A DNA stretch of 64,000 nt from Rubrivivax sp. (GCA_027487905.1 JAIYCR010000052.1:41245-105244), one strand, 5' to 3'; shown: positions 50,464 to 62,307, numbered from the stretch's first letter. Numbers and translations: made by a program. Notes: a model not told the origin generated them from the letters alone.

Positions 50464-51939
50464 TCAATTCAGCTTGCTCGCAGCCACGTGCTTGAGCAGT
50501 TCGGTCACCGACACGTGCATCACGTCGGTGAAGGGCTTGGGGTACACGCCCATCCACAGCACGGCCACCGCCAGGATGGCCAGCACGGTGAACTCGCGGG
50601 CGTTGATGTCGACGAGCGCGCGCACGTTCTCGTTGGCGATGGGGCCGAAGTACACGCGCTTGACCATCCACAGCGTGTAGGCGGCGCCGAACACCAGCGT
50701 GGTGGCCGCCGTCAGGCCGAGCCAGAAGTTCACCTTGACCGCACCCAGGATGACCATCCACTCGCCGACGAAGCCCGCCGTGCCGGGCAGGCCGCAGTTG
50801 GCCATGGCGAACAGCACCACGAAGGCCGAGAAGCGCGGCATCACGTGGGCGACGCCGCCATAGGCGCCGATCTCCCGCGAGTGCATGCGGTCGTAGAGCA
50901 CGCCGATGCACAGGAACATCGCACCGGACACGAAGCCATGCGAGATCATCTGCACGATGGCGCCGGACACGCCGAGCTCGTTGAAGAGGAAGAAGCCCAG
51001 CGTGACGAAGCCCATGTGGGCGATGGACGAGTAGGCCACCAGCTTCTTCATGTCCTGCTGCACCAGCGCCACCAGGCCGATGTAGACCACCGCGATCAGC
51101 GACAGCGCGATCATCAGCCAGGTGAACTCGCGGCTCGCATCCGGCGCGATGGGCATGGAAAAGCGCAGGAAGCCGTAGGCGCCGAGCTTGAGCATGATGG
51201 CCGCCAGCACCACCGAGCCGCCGGTGGGTGCCTCCACGTGCGCGTCGGGCAGCCAGGTGTGCACCGGCCACATCGGCACCTTCACCGAGAAGGCCGCGAA
51301 GAAGGGGAAGAACAGCAGCGTCTGCGCGTTCAGCGGCAGCGGCAGCTTGTGCCAGGCCTGGATGTCGAAGCTGCCGCCGGACTTCCAGTACAGATAGAGC
51401 AGCGCCACCAGCATCAGCAGCGAGCCGGCCAGCGTGTAGAGGAAGAACTTGAAGGCCGCATAGACCCGCCGCGGGCCGCCCCACACGCCGATGATGATGT
51501 ACATCGGGATCAGCGTGGCCTCGAAGAACACGTAGAACAGCATGCCGTCCAGCGCGCTGAACACGCCCACCATCAGGCCGGACAGGATGAGGAAGGCGCC
51601 CATGTACTGGTTCACCCGCTCGGTGACCACCTCCCAGGCGGCGATGACCACGATGACCGTGATGAAGGCGGTCAGCAGCACGAACCACACCGAGATGCCG
51701 TCCACGCCCAGGTGGTAATGGACATTGAAGCGCTCGATCCACGAGATGCGCTCGACGAACTGCATCGCAGCGCTGCCGTTGTCGAAGCCCAGGATCAGCG
51801 GCACCGTGACAAGGAAGCTCACGAAGGCGGCCACCAGCGCCATCCAGCGCACCGCATGCGCGTTCTGGTCGCGGCCGATGGCCAGCAGGACGGCGCCGAA
51901 GCCGATCGGCAGCCAGATGGCAAGACTCAACAAACCCAT
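50464..51939 (-). CDS. nuoM: NADH-quinone oxidoreductase subunit M
   Basis: Antiporter-like proton-pumping subunit, 491 residues, about 14 membrane segments. The conserved Glu/Lys region appears as SVKVPMWPVHTWLPDAHVEAPT, with KKLVAYSSIAHMG in the second half. 22 bases after nuoL. Confidence 0.98.
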   Translation of the reverse strand: MGLLSLAIWLPIGFGAVLLAIGRDQNAHAVRWMALVAAFVSFLVTVPLILGFDNGSAAMQFVERISWIERFNVHYHLGVDGISVWFVLLTAFITVIVVIAAWEVVTERVNQYMGAFLILSGLMVGVFSALDGMLFYVFFEATLIPMYIIIGVWGGPRRVYAAFKFFLYTLAGSLLMLVALLYLYWKSGGSFDIQAWHKLPLPLNAQTLLFFPFFAAFSVKVPMWPVHTWLPDAHVEAPTGGSVVLAAIMLKLGAYGFLRFSMPIAPDASREFTWLMIALSLIAVVYIGLVALVQQDMKKLVAYSSIAHMGFVTLGFFLFNELGVSGAIVQMISHGFVSGAMFLCIGVLYDRMHSREIGAYGGVAHVMPRFSAFVVLFAMANCGLPGTAGFVGEWMVILGAVKVNFWLGLTAATTLVFGAAYTLWMVKRVYFGPIANENVRALVDINAREFTVLAILAVAVLWMGVYPKPFTDVMHVSVTELLKHVAASKLN

Positions 51940-51961
51940 GATTCCGTTCTCCGCTGCCGGC

Positions 51962-53995
51962 TCAATTGCCCATCAGGCCACCGAAGAGGAACGGCCACAG
52001 TTGCCACGTCATCAACCCGACGACGCCCAGGATCATCACCAGCGCGTACCAGTAGAGGTGGCCGGTCTGGATCAGGCGCGTCAGCACCGCGAGGCTCCCC
52101 ACGACACGCGCCGATCCGTTGACGAGCGCGCCGTCGATGAGCGCCTGGTCACCGCCCTTCCACAGGCCCATGCCCAGCAGCCGCGCGCCGCGCGCCAGCA
52201 CATGCTCGTTGAACCAGTCGAGGTAGTACTTGTTCTCGAGCAGCGTGTAGACGGGGCCTGCAGCCTTGCGGATGGCCGCCGGGATGGACGGCTGCTTCAT
52301 GTAGAACCACCACGACACCGCCACGCCCGCCACCGCGAGCCAGAAGGGCAGCGTCTGCAGGCCGTGCAGCGCCATGCCGGCGGCACTGTGGAACTCCGCG
52401 GCGAGCGACGCCATCGCCGGATGGCGGGCGGCATCGACCGTGATGGCGTCCTTGAGGAAGTCGCCGAAGAGCATGGCCTCGATCGTCATGAAGCCGATGA
52501 CCACCGAAGGGATGGCCAGCAGCACCAGCGGCGCGGTGACCACCCACGGTGACTCGTGTGGCTCGTGGGCATGACCGTGACCCTCCTCGCCATGGCCGTG
52601 GTCGTCTTCGGCCGGGTGCGGCTTGTGGCGGAAGCGCTCCTCGCCGTGGAAGACGAGGAAGTACATGCGGAAGGAATAGAAGGCGGTCACGAACACGCCG
52701 GCGACCACCGCGAAGTAGGCGAAGCCCGCGCCCGGCAGCGTGCTCGCGTGCACCGCCAGGATGATGCTGTCCTTGGAATAGAAGCCCGAGAACAGTGGCG
52801 TGCCGATCAGCGCCAGCGAACCCAGCAGCGCGGTGATCCAGGTGATGGGCATGTACTTGCGCAGCCCGCCCATGTTGCGGATGTCCTGATCGTGGTGCAT
52901 GCCCATGATCACCGAACCGGCTGCCAGGAAGAGCAGCGCCTTGAAGAAGGCGTGGGTCATCAGGTGGAACACCGCCACCGAATAGGCCGACACGCCGAGC
53001 GCCACCGTCATGTAGCCCAGCTGGCTGAGCGTCGAATAGGCCACCACCCGCTTGATGTCGTTCTGGATGATGCCCAGGAAGCCCATGAAGAGCGCCGTGA
53101 TGGCGCCGATCACGAGCACGAAGCTCAGCGCCGTCTCGGACAGCTCGAACATCGGCGACATGCGCGCCACCATGAAGATGCCGGCGGTCACCATCGTGGC
53201 CGCGTGGATCAGCGCGGAGATGGGCGTCGGGCCTTCCATGGAGTCGGGCAGCCACACGTGCAGCGGGAACTGCGCGCTCTTGCCCATCGCACCGATGAAC
53301 AGGCAGATGCAGATCACGGTGATCAGCATCCATTCGGTGCCGGGAAAGGTGAGCTTGGCCAGCTCCGGCGCCTTGGCGAAGGCCTCGCCGTAGTTGAGCG
53401 TTCCCGCATAGGCGGCGATCAGCCCGATGCCCAGGATGAAGCCGAAGTCACCGACCCGGTTGACCAGGAAGGCCTTCATGTTGGCGAAGACCGCCGTCTT
53501 CTTCTCGTACCAGAAGCCGATGAGCAGATAGCTCACCAGGCCCACCGCCTCCCAGCCGAAGAACAGCTGCAGCATGTTGTTGCTCATCACGAGCATCAGC
53601 ATGGCGAAGGTGAACAGCGAGATGTAGGAGAAGAAGCGCTGGTAGCCGGCGTCCTCCTCCATGTAGCCGATGGTGTAGATGTGCACCATCAGCGACACGA
53701 AGGTGACCACCACCATCATCATGGCCGACAGGCCGTCGATGAGGAAGCCGATCTCCATGCGCAGCCCGCCGACGACCATCCACTCGTACAGGGTCTGGTT
53801 GAAGCGGGCACCGTCCACGGCGACGGACTTGAGCGTCATCACCGACAGCACGAAGGCGATGAACACGCCCAGGATGGTCAGCGCGTGCGATGCACGGCGG
53901 CCCAGCGTGCGCCCGAAGAGGCCCGCCAGGATGGCGCCCGCCAGGGGCGCCAGGGGCACGGCCAGCAGCAGGCCGGGGGAAAGGGTTGCCGACAT
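51962..53995 (-). CDS. nuoL: NADH-quinone oxidoreductase subunit L
   Basis: Distal proton-pumping subunit with the long lateral helix, 677 residues. GKSAQFPLHVWLPDSMEGPTPISALIH-type core (split motif: GKSAQFPLHVWLPDSMEGPT) and KRVVAYSTLSQLGYM are seen. A His/Glu-rich loop (DDHGHGEEGHGHAHEPHE) around residues 475-492 is an unusual, potentially metal-binding cytosolic stretch. Confidence 0.98.
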   Translation of the reverse strand: MSATLSPGLLLAVPLAPLAGAILAGLFGRTLGRRASHALTILGVFIAFVLSVMTLKSVAVDGARFNQTLYEWMVVGGLRMEIGFLIDGLSAMMMVVVTFVSLMVHIYTIGYMEEDAGYQRFFSYISLFTFAMLMLVMSNNMLQLFFGWEAVGLVSYLLIGFWYEKKTAVFANMKAFLVNRVGDFGFILGIGLIAAYAGTLNYGEAFAKAPELAKLTFPGTEWMLITVICICLFIGAMGKSAQFPLHVWLPDSMEGPTPISALIHAATMVTAGIFMVARMSPMFELSETALSFVLVIGAITALFMGFLGIIQNDIKRVVAYSTLSQLGYMTVALGVSAYSVAVFHLMTHAFFKALLFLAAGSVIMGMHHDQDIRNMGGLRKYMPITWITALLGSLALIGTPLFSGFYSKDSIILAVHASTLPGAGFAYFAVVAGVFVTAFYSFRMYFLVFHGEERFRHKPHPAEDDHGHGEEGHGHAHEPHESPWVVTAPLVLLAIPSVVIGFMTIEAMLFGDFLKDAITVDAARHPAMASLAAEFHSAAGMALHGLQTLPFWLAVAGVAVSWWFYMKQPSIPAAIRKAAGPVYTLLENKYYLDWFNEHVLARGARLLGMGLWKGGDQALIDGALVNGSARVVGSLAVLTRLIQTGHLYWYALVMILGVVGLMTWQLWPFLFGGLMGN

Positions 53996-54023
53996 GATGT
54001 GTAGGGGGTCCCGGGTGGCCGCG

Positions 54024-54341
54024 TCAGCCCTTGAGGGCGTCGAGCTGCTCCACGTTGATCGAGGCGCGGTTTCGGAACAGCACCACCAGGATGGCCAGGC
54101 CGATGGCCGACTCGGCCGCGGCGACGGTCAGGATGAAGAACACGAAGACCTGGCCGGCCATGTCGCCCAGGTAGTGGGCGAAGGCGATGAAGTTCAGGTT
54201 CACCGCCAGCAGCATCAGCTCGATGGCCATCAGCAGGACGATGAGGTTCTTGCGGTTGAGGAAGATGCCGACCACCGACATCGCGAACAGGATCGCCCCG
54301 AGCGACAGGAAGTGGCCCAGCGACAGAGGACTGAGGCTCAT
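54024..54341 (-). CDS. nuoK: NADH-quinone oxidoreductase subunit K
   Basis: Three-helix proton-channel subunit, 105 residues. Conserved glutamates lie in [16 protein letters not shown] and [14 protein letters not shown] 54341 overlaps the nuoJ stop (ATGA). Confidence 0.98.
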   Translation of the reverse strand: MSLSPLSLGHFLSLGAILFAMSVVGIFLNRKNLIVLLMAIELMLLAVNLNFIAFAHYLGDMAGQVFVFFILTVAAAESAIGLAILVVLFRNRASINVEQLDALKG

Positions 54342-55027
54342 GCCTTGGCTCCCGGCGGGTTGGTGCCCTGGGGGGCGGGGGACGGCGCGACCTGCGCGGC
54401 ATCGGCAGCGGGCGCCGGCGGCTCGACGGCCGGACCGGACGCCTGCATCTTGACGATGCGCAGCCGGTCCTGGGGCTTGACCCGCACCTGGTCGGCCGGG
54501 TTGACGTAGCGCGAATCCTTGCGGCGGCGCAGCGTCAGCGCAATGGCGGCGATGATGGCCACCACCAGCAGCACCGCGGCGATCTGCACCGGGTACACAT
54601 AGCGGGTGTAGATCTCGATGCCCAGCAGCTTGGTGTTGCCCATCGAGGCCAGGTTCGGGTCCGGCGGCGCGGCCTCGGTGAGGCGAAAGCCACCGAGCAG
54701 CACGGCGCTCATCTCGAGCGCGATGACCACGCCGACCAGGGCCGCCACGGGGAAGTGCTTCCAGAAACCCTCGCGCAGCGCCTCGACATTGACGTCGAGC
54801 ATCATCACCACGAAGAGGAACAGCACCATCACCGCGCCCACGTAGACGAGGACCAGCGAGATGGCGAGGAACTCCGCCTGCAGCAGCATCCAGATGCAGG
54901 CCGCGTTGAAGAAGGCGAGCACCAGGAAGAGCGCCGCGTGCACGGTGCTTCGCGCGGTGATGACGCGGAAGGCGGCGAACAGCAGCACGGCCGCGAAGAT
55001 GTAGAACAGGACGGTGGTGGTGGTCAT
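54338..55027 (-). CDS. nuoJ: NADH-quinone oxidoreductase subunit J
   Basis: Five-helix membrane subunit of complex I, 229 residues. Conserved [18 protein letters not shown] with the pi-bulge helix region. The C-terminus has a Pro/Ala-rich soluble tail of about 45 residues. ATG 55027 gives [12 protein letters not shown]; it is separated from nuoI by the largest gap of the operon. Confidence 0.97.
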   Translation of the reverse strand: MTTTTVLFYIFAAVLLFAAFRVITARSTVHAALFLVLAFFNAACIWMLLQAEFLAISLVLVYVGAVMVLFLFVVMMLDVNVEALREGFWKHFPVAALVGVVIALEMSAVLLGGFRLTEAAPPDPNLASMGNTKLLGIEIYTRYVYPVQIAAVLLVVAIIAAIALTLRRRKDSRYVNPADQVRVKPQDRLRIVKMQASGPAVEPPAPAADAAQVAPSPAPQGTNPPGAKA

Positions 55028-55038
55028 GGCGTCGTGCG

Positions 55039-55108
55039 GGCACGGCAGGCGGATGGGCATCGCGCGTGGAGCGCGCGGCCCGGATCGACCGCTTTCGCGT
55101 GCCGTGCC
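55039..55108 (-). repeat. Inverted repeat in the nuoI-nuoJ gap
   Basis: GGCACGGCA (55039-55047) pairs with TGCCGTGCC (55100-55108), enclosing a second hairpin CGCGC/GCGCG (55061-55075). It lies in the 146-base gap, while all other nuo junctions are overlaps or at most 28 bases. It may stabilise or process the mRNA. Confidence 0.45.
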
Positions 55109-55173
55109 GGACTGGCCCTCCTCCGATGGGGCGCCCGTCAGCGCGTGCGCTGCAGGCTGCCCCCGTCGCGAAC

Positions 55174-55671
55174 TCACCGATAGCGGGCGTCGGCCTCCTT
55201 GTTCGCAGCGATCTCTTTCTCGTAGCGGTCACCCACGGCCAGCAGCATGTCCTTGGTGAAGTACAGGTCGCCCCGCTTCTCGCCGTGGTATTCGAGGATG
55301 TGGGTTTCCACGATGGAGTCCACCGGGCAGCTTTCCTCGCAGAAGCCGCAGAAGATGCACTTGGTGAGGTCGATGTCGTAGCGCGTGGTGCGCCGGCTGC
55401 CGTCGTCGCGCACTTCGGACTCGATGGTGATCGCCATGGCGGGGCAGACCGCCTCGCACAGCTTGCAGGCGATGCAGCGTTCCTCGCCGTTCTCGTAGCG
55501 GCGCAGCGCATGCAGGCCCCGGAAGCGCGGCGACAGCGGCGTCTTCTCCTCGGGGAACTGCACCGTGATCTTGCGCTGGAAGAAGTGGCGACCGGTCAGG
55601 GCCATGCCCTTGAGCAGCTCGGTGAGCATGAAGCTCGAGATCAGGTCCTTGATGGACGAAGCAGTGGACAT
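55174..55671 (-). CDS. nuoI: NADH-quinone oxidoreductase subunit I
   Basis: Carries clusters N6a and N6b between the peripheral and membrane arms. 165 residues with two ferredoxin motifs, [12 protein letters not shown] and [15 protein letters not shown] 55671 gives MSTASSIKD. Confidence 0.98.
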   Translation of the reverse strand: MSTASSIKDLISSFMLTELLKGMALTGRHFFQRKITVQFPEEKTPLSPRFRGLHALRRYENGEERCIACKLCEAVCPAMAITIESEVRDDGSRRTTRYDIDLTKCIFCGFCEESCPVDSIVETHILEYHGEKRGDLYFTKDMLLAVGDRYEKEIAANKEADARYR

Positions 55672-55697
55672 GGGGCGCCTCGCAGTCGGTGCGGGTG

Positions 55698-56762
55698 TCA
55701 CTTCCAGATGTTCCAGGGCGATTGGATCCACAGACCCACCACCACCAGCCACACCAGGGTCACCGGAATGAAGATCTTCCAGCCCAGACGCATGATCTGG
55801 TCATAGCGGAAGCGCGGGAAGGTGGCCCGCACCCACAGGAACATCGTGACGACGACGAAGGTCTTGATGCCCAGCCAGATCCAGCCGGGGATCCAGTTGA
55901 AGGGTGCGGCGTCGATCGGGGGCAGCCAGCCGCCGAGGAACATGAGCACCGCCAACATGGAGATCAGGATCATGTTGGCGTACTCGGCCAGGAAGAACAT
56001 GGCGAAGGCCATGCCCGAGTACTCGATCATGTGACCGGCGACGATCTCCGACTCGCCCTCCACCACGTCGAAGGGATGGCGGTTCGTCTCGGCCAGGCCC
56101 GCGATGAAGTAGACGACGAAGATGGGCAGCAGCGGCAGCCAGTTCCAGGACAGGAAGGTCAATCCCATCTCGGCGAAGGTGCCCCGGCCCTGCTGCATCA
56201 CGATGTCGGTGATGTTCATCGAGGCCGACACCATCAGCACCACGACCAGGCAGAAGCCCATCGCGATCTCGTAGCTCACCATCTGGGCCGAGGCGCGCAG
56301 CGCGCCCAGGAAGGCGTACTTCGAGTTGGAGGCCCAGCCGGCGATGATGACGCCGTAGACCTCCAGCGAGGTGATGGCCATCAGGAAGAGCAGGCCCGCG
56401 TTGATGTTGGCCAGTGCCACCTCGGGCCCGAAGGGGATGACCACCCAGGCGGCGAGTGCCGGCATGATGGTGAGCACCGGGCCGAGCAGGAAGAGCCCGC
56501 GGTTGGCCGCCGACGGAACGATGATTTCCTTGAAGATCAGCTTGACGGCGTCGGCAATCGGCGTGAGCAGGCCCATCGGACCCACCCGGTTGGGGCCGGG
56601 ACGGATCTGCGTCCAGCCGATGGCCTTGCGCTCCCAGAGCGTCAGGTAAGCCACGCAGCCCATCAGCGGCAGCAGCAGCGCGACGATCTTGATGAGGGTC
56701 CAGGCCACCGGCCAGGCGCCACCCAGCCAGGCCTGTCCCACCCCGTGGATGGCGTCGATCAT
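55698..56762 (-). CDS. nuoH: NADH-quinone oxidoreductase subunit H
   Basis: Membrane subunit forming the quinone chamber with NuoB and NuoD, 354 residues, about eight membrane segments. Conserved [19 protein letters not shown] and [19 protein letters not shown] loops. ATG overlaps the nuoG stop. Confidence 0.98.
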   Translation of the reverse strand: MIDAIHGVGQAWLGGAWPVAWTLIKIVALLLPLMGCVAYLTLWERKAIGWTQIRPGPNRVGPMGLLTPIADAVKLIFKEIIVPSAANRGLFLLGPVLTIMPALAAWVVIPFGPEVALANINAGLLFLMAITSLEVYGVIIAGWASNSKYAFLGALRASAQMVSYEIAMGFCLVVVLMVSASMNITDIVMQQGRGTFAEMGLTFLSWNWLPLLPIFVVYFIAGLAETNRHPFDVVEGESEIVAGHMIEYSGMAFAMFFLAEYANMILISMLAVLMFLGGWLPPIDAAPFNWIPGWIWLGIKTFVVVTMFLWVRATFPRFRYDQIMRLGWKIFIPVTLVWLVVVGLWIQSPWNIWK

Positions 56763-59164
56763 GCGGCCTCCGTGGTGCGGCCTGCGCTCACGCGGGCGAT
56801 GCGCAGCGAACCGAACATCGGGCCGAGTGCAGCCGTGGACGGGTGGGCAGCGGCCACGCGGACCGTGCCCGGCGCCAGGGCGTCGTCCAGACGCGCCGGC
56901 AGCAGCGCGCTGCCGGCAGGACCGGTGAGCTCCACCGCATCACCGGCACTCAGGCCGAGCTCGTTCCACAGCACCGGCCCGAGCGCCGCCACCGGCGGCC
57001 GGGCGTCGGCGGTGAGCTGCAGGCTGCCGGCACGGCGCACGATGGCGTCGGTGGCATAGATGGGCACGTCGGCCACCCGCGATGCGATGACCGAACCGGC
57101 AGCGGGCGCGACCACTTCGACCGGCGCCGAGGCGCGAGACGCCACGGTGCCCGCACGGTTGTCCAGCCGCGGGTCGACGGATGCCTGACCGGCAGGCAAG
57201 GCGTCGCGCAGCACCTCGTCGGCCGAGTTGAAGTCGAAGCCCGGCAGGCCGAGCATCGAACCCAGCACCCGCAGCACCTTCCAGCCAGGGCGCGCCTCGC
57301 CGCGGGCACGGACCACGCCGTGGAAGGTCTGCAGCCGCCCTTCGGCGTTGATGAAGCTGCCTGCCGTCTCGGTGAAGGGGGTGATGGGCAGCATCACGTC
57401 CGCCTCGCGTTCGACCGCGGAGCGGAAGGCGCTGAGCGCGATCACCGTGTCGGCCGCCGCCAGCGCACGCAGCGCACGCGGGGTGTCGGCGAAGTCGCAG
57501 GACGGCTCGACGTTGAGCAGCACCACCGCACGGGCCTGGCCGTCGAGCAGGGGCGAAGGCAGGTCCGGCGCGGGCAGAACTCCCAGGACCTGGGCCCCCA
57601 CCGCATTGCCCGCTTCACCGAGAACGCCGTGGCGGGCGCTGCAGGTCTGGGCGATGAAGGCACACAGCGCGAAGAGCGTGGCAGCCTGTGGATGCTGCAG
57701 CGCCGAGTTGCCCACCAGCACCGCACGCCGCTCGCCACCCAGCAGCAGCGAGGCGACCGCCTGGGCAGCCTCGGAGGGCGCGGCCGCGCGGGCGGCAGGC
57801 AGCTCGGGCGGGAGCAAGGCACCGGTGCGCTGCGCCACCGCGGCGGCGATCTGCGAGAGCGCCTCGACCCACTGCTCCGGCGCCAGCGACCAGGACTCCG
57901 CCATCGGCAGCAGCCAGTCGTCGTGCGCCGCGTGAAGGCTGGCCACGCGGGCGCCGCGACGCGCCGCCTGGCGCAGCCGCTGGGCGAAGAGCGGGTGGTC
58001 CTTGCGCAGGAAGGACCCGACGACGAACACCCGCTGCAGCTGCGACAGCTCGGCGATGGGCATGCCCAGCCAGCGGGCGCCCTCGGTGCCATCGGCCAGC
58101 GTCGAACGGTTGCCCACGTCGGCGTGACGCAACCGGTGCTCCAGACGCCCGGTTCCCAGGCCGCGGGCCAGGCGTGCCAGCAGGTGCAGTTCCTCGTTGG
58201 TCGACGTGGCCTGGGCCAGCATGGCGATGGAGCCGGCACCGTGCTCGGACTTCACGCGGCCGAGGCTGCTGCACACGTAGTCCAGGGCGGTGGTCCAGTC
58301 GACCGTGCGCCACTCGCCGCCCTGCTTGATCATCGGCTGGGTCAGCCGGTCATCGGTGTTCAAGGCCTCGTAGGAGAAGCGGTCGCGGTCGGCGAGCCAG
58401 CACTCGTTGACGGCCTCGTTCTCCAGCGGCACCACGCGCATCACCTGGTGGTTCTTCACCTGCACGACGAGGTTCGCGCCGGTGCTGTCGTGCGGGCTGA
58501 CGCTCTTGCGGCGCGACAGCTCCCAGGTGCGGGCGCTGTAGCGGAAGGGCTTGCTCGTGAGCGCGCCGACCGGGCAGACGTCGATCATGTTGCCCGAGAG
58601 CTCCGAGTCGATGGTCTCGCCCGCGATGGTGGTGATCTCGGAGTGCTCGCCGCGGTGGATCATGCCCAGCTCCATCACGCCGGCGACCTCCTGGCCGAAG
58701 CGCACGCAGCGCGTGCAGTGGATGCAGCGCGTCATCTCCTCCATCGAGATCAGCGGGCCGACGTCCTTGTGCAGCACGACGCGCTTGTCTTCGGCGTAGC
58801 GCGAAGACGATGCGCCGTAGCCGACTGCCAGGTCCTGCAGCTGGCACTCGCCGCCCTGGTCGCAGATGGGGCAGTCCAGCGGGTGGTTGATGAGCAGGAA
58901 CTCCATCACCGACTGCTGGGCCTTGAGCGCCTTGTCGCTCTTGGTGCGGACGATCATGCCCTGGGTGACCGGCGTGGCGCAGGCCGGCATCGGCTTGGGC
59001 GCCTTCTCCACGTCGACCAGGCACATGCGGCAGTTCGCCGCGATGGACAGCTTCTTGTGGTAGCAGAAGTGAGGGATGTAGGTGCCGGCGGCGTCAGCCG
59101 CATGCATGACCATGCTGCCCTCGGGCACGCTGACCTTGCGGCCGTCCAGTTCGATTTCAACCAT
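56759..59164 (-). CDS. nuoG: NADH-quinone oxidoreductase subunit G
   Basis: Large iron-sulfur subunit of the NADH module, 801 residues. N-terminal [2Fe-2S] ferredoxin ([15 protein letters not shown]), His-ligated and [4Fe-4S] motifs ([24 protein letters not shown]), then a molybdopterin-oxidoreductase-like domain without cofactor. Confidence 0.98.
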   Translation of the reverse strand: MVEIELDGRKVSVPEGSMVMHAADAAGTYIPHFCYHKKLSIAANCRMCLVDVEKAPKPMPACATPVTQGMIVRTKSDKALKAQQSVMEFLLINHPLDCPICDQGGECQLQDLAVGYGASSSRYAEDKRVVLHKDVGPLISMEEMTRCIHCTRCVRFGQEVAGVMELGMIHRGEHSEITTIAGETIDSELSGNMIDVCPVGALTSKPFRYSARTWELSRRKSVSPHDSTGANLVVQVKNHQVMRVVPLENEAVNECWLADRDRFSYEALNTDDRLTQPMIKQGGEWRTVDWTTALDYVCSSLGRVKSEHGAGSIAMLAQATSTNEELHLLARLARGLGTGRLEHRLRHADVGNRSTLADGTEGARWLGMPIAELSQLQRVFVVGSFLRKDHPLFAQRLRQAARRGARVASLHAAHDDWLLPMAESWSLAPEQWVEALSQIAAAVAQRTGALLPPELPAARAAAPSEAAQAVASLLLGGERRAVLVGNSALQHPQAATLFALCAFIAQTCSARHGVLGEAGNAVGAQVLGVLPAPDLPSPLLDGQARAVVLLNVEPSCDFADTPRALRALAAADTVIALSAFRSAVEREADVMLPITPFTETAGSFINAEGRLQTFHGVVRARGEARPGWKVLRVLGSMLGLPGFDFNSADEVLRDALPAGQASVDPRLDNRAGTVASRASAPVEVVAPAAGSVIASRVADVPIYATDAIVRRAGSLQLTADARPPVAALGPVLWNELGLSAGDAVELTGPAGSALLPARLDDALAPGTVRVAAAHPSTAALGPMFGSLRIARVSAGRTTEAA

Positions 59165-59188
59165 GGGTGTTCTCGCTGCGCGACGGGC

Positions 59189-60532
59189 TCAGACGTAGGC
59201 CGGCACGACGCAGGTCTTGTGCTCGACGTGGTGGACGAACTCGTCGCGGAAATGCTTGACCATTGCGCGCACCGGCATGGCCGCGGCGTCACCCAGCGCG
59301 CAGATGGTGCGGCCCTGGATGTTGTCGGCCACCGAATTGAGCAGGTCGATGTCCTCCAGGCGGCCCTGCCCGTGCTCGATGCGGTGGACCATGCGGTGCA
59401 GCCAGCCCGTGCCTTCGCGGCAGGGCGTGCACTGGCCACAGGACTCGTGGGTGTAGAAGTAGCTCAGGCGCAGCAGGCTCTTGACCATGCAGCGGCTGTC
59501 GTCGAGCACGATGACCGCACCCGAGCCCAGCATCGAGCCGGCCTTGGCGATGCTGTCGTAGTCCATCGTGCAGTCCATCATCTGCGCGGCGGGCAGGATG
59601 GGCGAGGACGATCCGCCGGGGATCACAGCCTTGAGCGTGCGGCCACGCCGCACGCCACCGGCCATCTCGAGCAGCACCGGGAAGGGCGTGCCCATCGGCA
59701 CCTCGAAGTTGCCCGGGCGTTCCACGTCGCCGGACACGGAGTAGATCTTGGTGCCGCCGTTGTTGGGCTTGCCGGCCTCCAGGTAGGCCTGGCCGCCGTT
59801 GCGGATGATCCAGGGCACCGCGGCGAAGGTCTCGGTGTTGTTGATCGTCGTGGGCTTGCCGTACAGGCCATAGCTCGCCGGGAAGGGCGGCTTGAAGCGC
59901 GGCTGGCCCTTCTTGCCTTCGAGCGATTCGAGCAGCGCGGTCTCCTCGCCGCAGATGTAGGCACCGAAGCCGTGCGCGGCGTGCAGCTGGAAGCTGAAGG
60001 CCGAGCCGAGCAGCTTGTCGCCCAGGAAGCCCGCGGCGCGGGCCTCTTCGAGTGCTGCCTCGAAGCGTTCGTAGACCTCGAAGATCTCGCCGTGGATGTA
60101 GTTGTAGCCCGCCCCGATGCCCATCGCATAGGCCGCGATGGCCATGCCCTCGATGACGATGTGCGGGTTGAACATCAGGATGTCGCGGTCCTTGCAGGTG
60201 CCCGGCTCGCCCTCGTCGGAGTTGCAGACGAGGTATTTCGCGCCCGGAAAGGCCCGCGGCATGAAGCTCCACTTCAGGCCGGTGGGGAAGCCGGCGCCGC
60301 CGCGGCCCCGCAACGCGGACAGCTTCACCTCGGCGATGACCTGCTCGGGCGTGAGGCCCGGTCCGCCGTCGGCGCCGAGGATCTTGCGCAGCGCCTGGTA
60401 GCCGCCCCGCTCGACGTAGTCGGCCAGGCGCCAGTTGCGGCCGTCCAGACCCGCGTAGATCTGCGGCTTCAGGTGGCGGCCGTGGAAGCAGGTTTGCGCG
60501 CCGGTCGATTGGAACTGGGAGAGGTCAAGCAT
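59189..60532 (-). CDS. nuoF: NADH-quinone oxidoreductase subunit F
   Basis: NADH- and FMN-binding subunit with cluster N3, 447 residues. NADH loop [16 protein letters not shown] site with [14 protein letters not shown] and the cluster motif [12 protein letters not shown]. 21 bases after nuoE. Confidence 0.98.
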   Translation of the reverse strand: MLDLSQFQSTGAQTCFHGRHLKPQIYAGLDGRNWRLADYVERGGYQALRKILGADGGPGLTPEQVIAEVKLSALRGRGGAGFPTGLKWSFMPRAFPGAKYLVCNSDEGEPGTCKDRDILMFNPHIVIEGMAIAAYAMGIGAGYNYIHGEIFEVYERFEAALEEARAAGFLGDKLLGSAFSFQLHAAHGFGAYICGEETALLESLEGKKGQPRFKPPFPASYGLYGKPTTINNTETFAAVPWIIRNGGQAYLEAGKPNNGGTKIYSVSGDVERPGNFEVPMGTPFPVLLEMAGGVRRGRTLKAVIPGGSSSPILPAAQMMDCTMDYDSIAKAGSMLGSGAVIVLDDSRCMVKSLLRLSYFYTHESCGQCTPCREGTGWLHRMVHRIEHGQGRLEDIDLLNSVADNIQGRTICALGDAAAMPVRAMVKHFRDEFVHHVEHKTCVVPAYV

Positions 60533-60553
60533 GGCGGGTATCCCGGTACGGCT

Positions 60554-61057
60554 TCAGCGGGCCTGCGACGCCAGCAGGTCGACCAGCGCGTCGAGCCGCT
60601 CGTTCGTCATGAAACTGCACATCTGCCGGTCGTTGACGAGCAGCACGGGCGCGTCGGCGCAGGCGCCCAGGCACTCGCTCTTCTGCAGCGTGACCAGGCC
60701 GTCGGCGGTGGTGCCGCCCTCTTCCACCCCGAGCCGCTGGCACAGGTGGGCGAGCGCCTTCTCGCCGTCGCGCAGCTGGCAAGGCAGGTTGGTGCAGACG
60801 TTGATCTTGAACCGGCCCACCGGGGCCTGGTTGTACATGTTGTAGAAGGTGGTGACCTCGTGCACCGCGATGGCCGGCATGCCCAGGTAGGCCGCGATCG
60901 CGCGCTCGGCGTCCTCGCTGACATGGCCCTGCTCCTGCTGCGCGATGGCCAGGCAGGCCATCACCGCGGACTGCTTCTGGTCGCTCGGGTACTTGGCCAC
61001 TTCGCGGTCGAAGCGGGCCAGCGTCGCGGCGGAGAACACCGCCTGCTGCGTGCTCAT
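60554..61057 (-). CDS. nuoE: NADH-quinone oxidoreductase subunit E
   Basis: Thioredoxin-like [2Fe-2S] subunit (N1a), 167 residues. Ligands in VCTNLPCQL and [18 protein letters not shown] is typical. ATG 61057 overlaps the nuoD stop (ATGA). Confidence 0.98.
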   Translation of the reverse strand: MSTQQAVFSAATLARFDREVAKYPSDQKQSAVMACLAIAQQEQGHVSEDAERAIAAYLGMPAIAVHEVTTFYNMYNQAPVGRFKINVCTNLPCQLRDGEKALAHLCQRLGVEEGGTTADGLVTLQKSECLGACADAPVLLVNDRQMCSFMTNERLDALVDLLASQAR

Positions 61058-62307
61058 CGGTCGATCTCTCCGAAGACGATGTCCATCGTGCCGATCACGG
61101 CCACCGCGTCGGCGATCATGTGGCCGCGCGACATCTCGTCGAGCGCGGCCAGGTGGGCGAAGCCCGGCGCCCGGATCTTCAGGCGGTAGGGCTTGTTGGC
61201 GCCGTCGCTGACGATGTAGATGCCGAACTCGCCCTTGGGATGCTCGACCGCGGCATAGGCTTCGCCCTCGGGCACATGGAAGCCTTCGGTGAAGAGCTTG
61301 AAGTGGTGGATCAGCTCCTCCATCGACGACTTCATCTCCAGCCGCGACGGCGGGGCCACCTTGTGGTTGTCGGTGATGACGGGCCCCGGGTGGGCGCGCA
61401 GCCACTTCGAGCACTGCTCGATGATGCGGTTGGACTCGCGCATCTCGGCCACCCGCACCAGGTAGCGGTCGTAGGTGTCGCCCTGGGTGCCCACCGGAAT
61501 GTCGAAGTCCATGCGGTCATAGACGTCGTAGGGCTGCTGCTTGCGCAGGTCCCAGGCAATGCCCGAGCCCCGCAGCATCGGGCCGCTGAAGCCGAGGTTC
61601 TTCGCGCGCTCGGGCGTGACGACGCCGATGCCCACGGTACGCTGCTTCCAGATGCGGTTGTCGGTGAGCAGCGTCTCGTACTCGTCGACCATCGTCGGGA
61701 AACGGCGGGTGAAGTCGTCGATGAAGTCGAGCAGCGAGCCCTGCCGGTTCTCGTTCATCTGGCGCAGCGCGCGTTCGTTGCGCAGCTTGGACGCCTGGTA
61801 CTGCGGCATGGAGTCGGGCAGGTCGCGGTAGACGCCGCCCGGGCGGAAGTAGGCCGCGTGCATGCGGGCGCCGGACACCGCCTCGTACATGTCGAACAGG
61901 TCCTCGCGCTCGCGGAAGCAGTAGATGAGCATGTTCATCGCACCGCAGTCCAGCCCGTGCGCACCCAGCCACAGCAGGTGGTTGAGCAGGCGGGTGATCT
62001 CGCTGAACATCACGCGGATGTACTGCGCGCGCTCGGGCACCTGGATGCCCATGAGCTTCTCGATGGCCAGGCAGTAGGCGTGCTCGTTGCACATCATCGA
62101 GACGTAATCCAGCCGGTCCATGTAGGGAAGCGACTGGATGTAGGTCTTGCTCTCGGCCAGCTTCTCGGTGGCGCGGTGCAGCAGGCCGATGTGGGGATCG
62201 GCACGCTGTATGACCTCCCCGTCCAGTTCGAGCACCAGGCGCAGCACGCCGTGCGCGGCCGGGTGCTGGGGACCGAAGTTCAGGGTGTAGTTCTTGATCT
62301 CTGCCAT
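61054..62307 (-). CDS. nuoD: NADH-quinone oxidoreductase subunit D
   Basis: 49-kDa type quinone-binding subunit, 417 residues. [14 protein letters not shown] near the N-terminus holds the quinone-site His; [10 protein letters not shown] and the C-terminal [19 protein letters not shown] are typical. It is separate from nuoC, unlike the fused CD of enterobacteria. Confidence 0.98.
   Translation of the reverse strand: MAEIKNYTLNFGPQHPAAHGVLRLVLELDGEVIQRADPHIGLLHRATEKLAESKTYIQSLPYMDRLDYVSMMCNEHAYCLAIEKLMGIQVPERAQYIRVMFSEITRLLNHLLWLGAHGLDCGAMNMLIYCFREREDLFDMYEAVSGARMHAAYFRPGGVYRDLPDSMPQYQASKLRNERALRQMNENRQGSLLDFIDDFTRRFPTMVDEYETLLTDNRIWKQRTVGIGVVTPERAKNLGFSGPMLRGSGIAWDLRKQQPYDVYDRMDFDIPVGTQGDTYDRYLVRVAEMRESNRIIEQCSKWLRAHPGPVITDNHKVAPPSRLEMKSSMEELIHHFKLFTEGFHVPEGEAYAAVEHPKGEFGIYIVSDGANKPYRLKIRAPGFAHLAALDEMSRGHMIADAVAVIGTMDIVFGEIDR

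Noticed and set aside
49462..52122. An 886-codon open frame antisense to nuoN-nuoM
   Set aside because: Repetitive His/Glu/Arg translation produced by the complement of membrane-protein codons.
56843..61189. A 1448-codon open frame on the plus strand, antisense to nuoG-nuoE
   Set aside because: Low-complexity His/Arg/Gln/Ala-rich translation, a typical shadow of GC-rich coding DNA; the minus strand holds unmistakable nuo genes.
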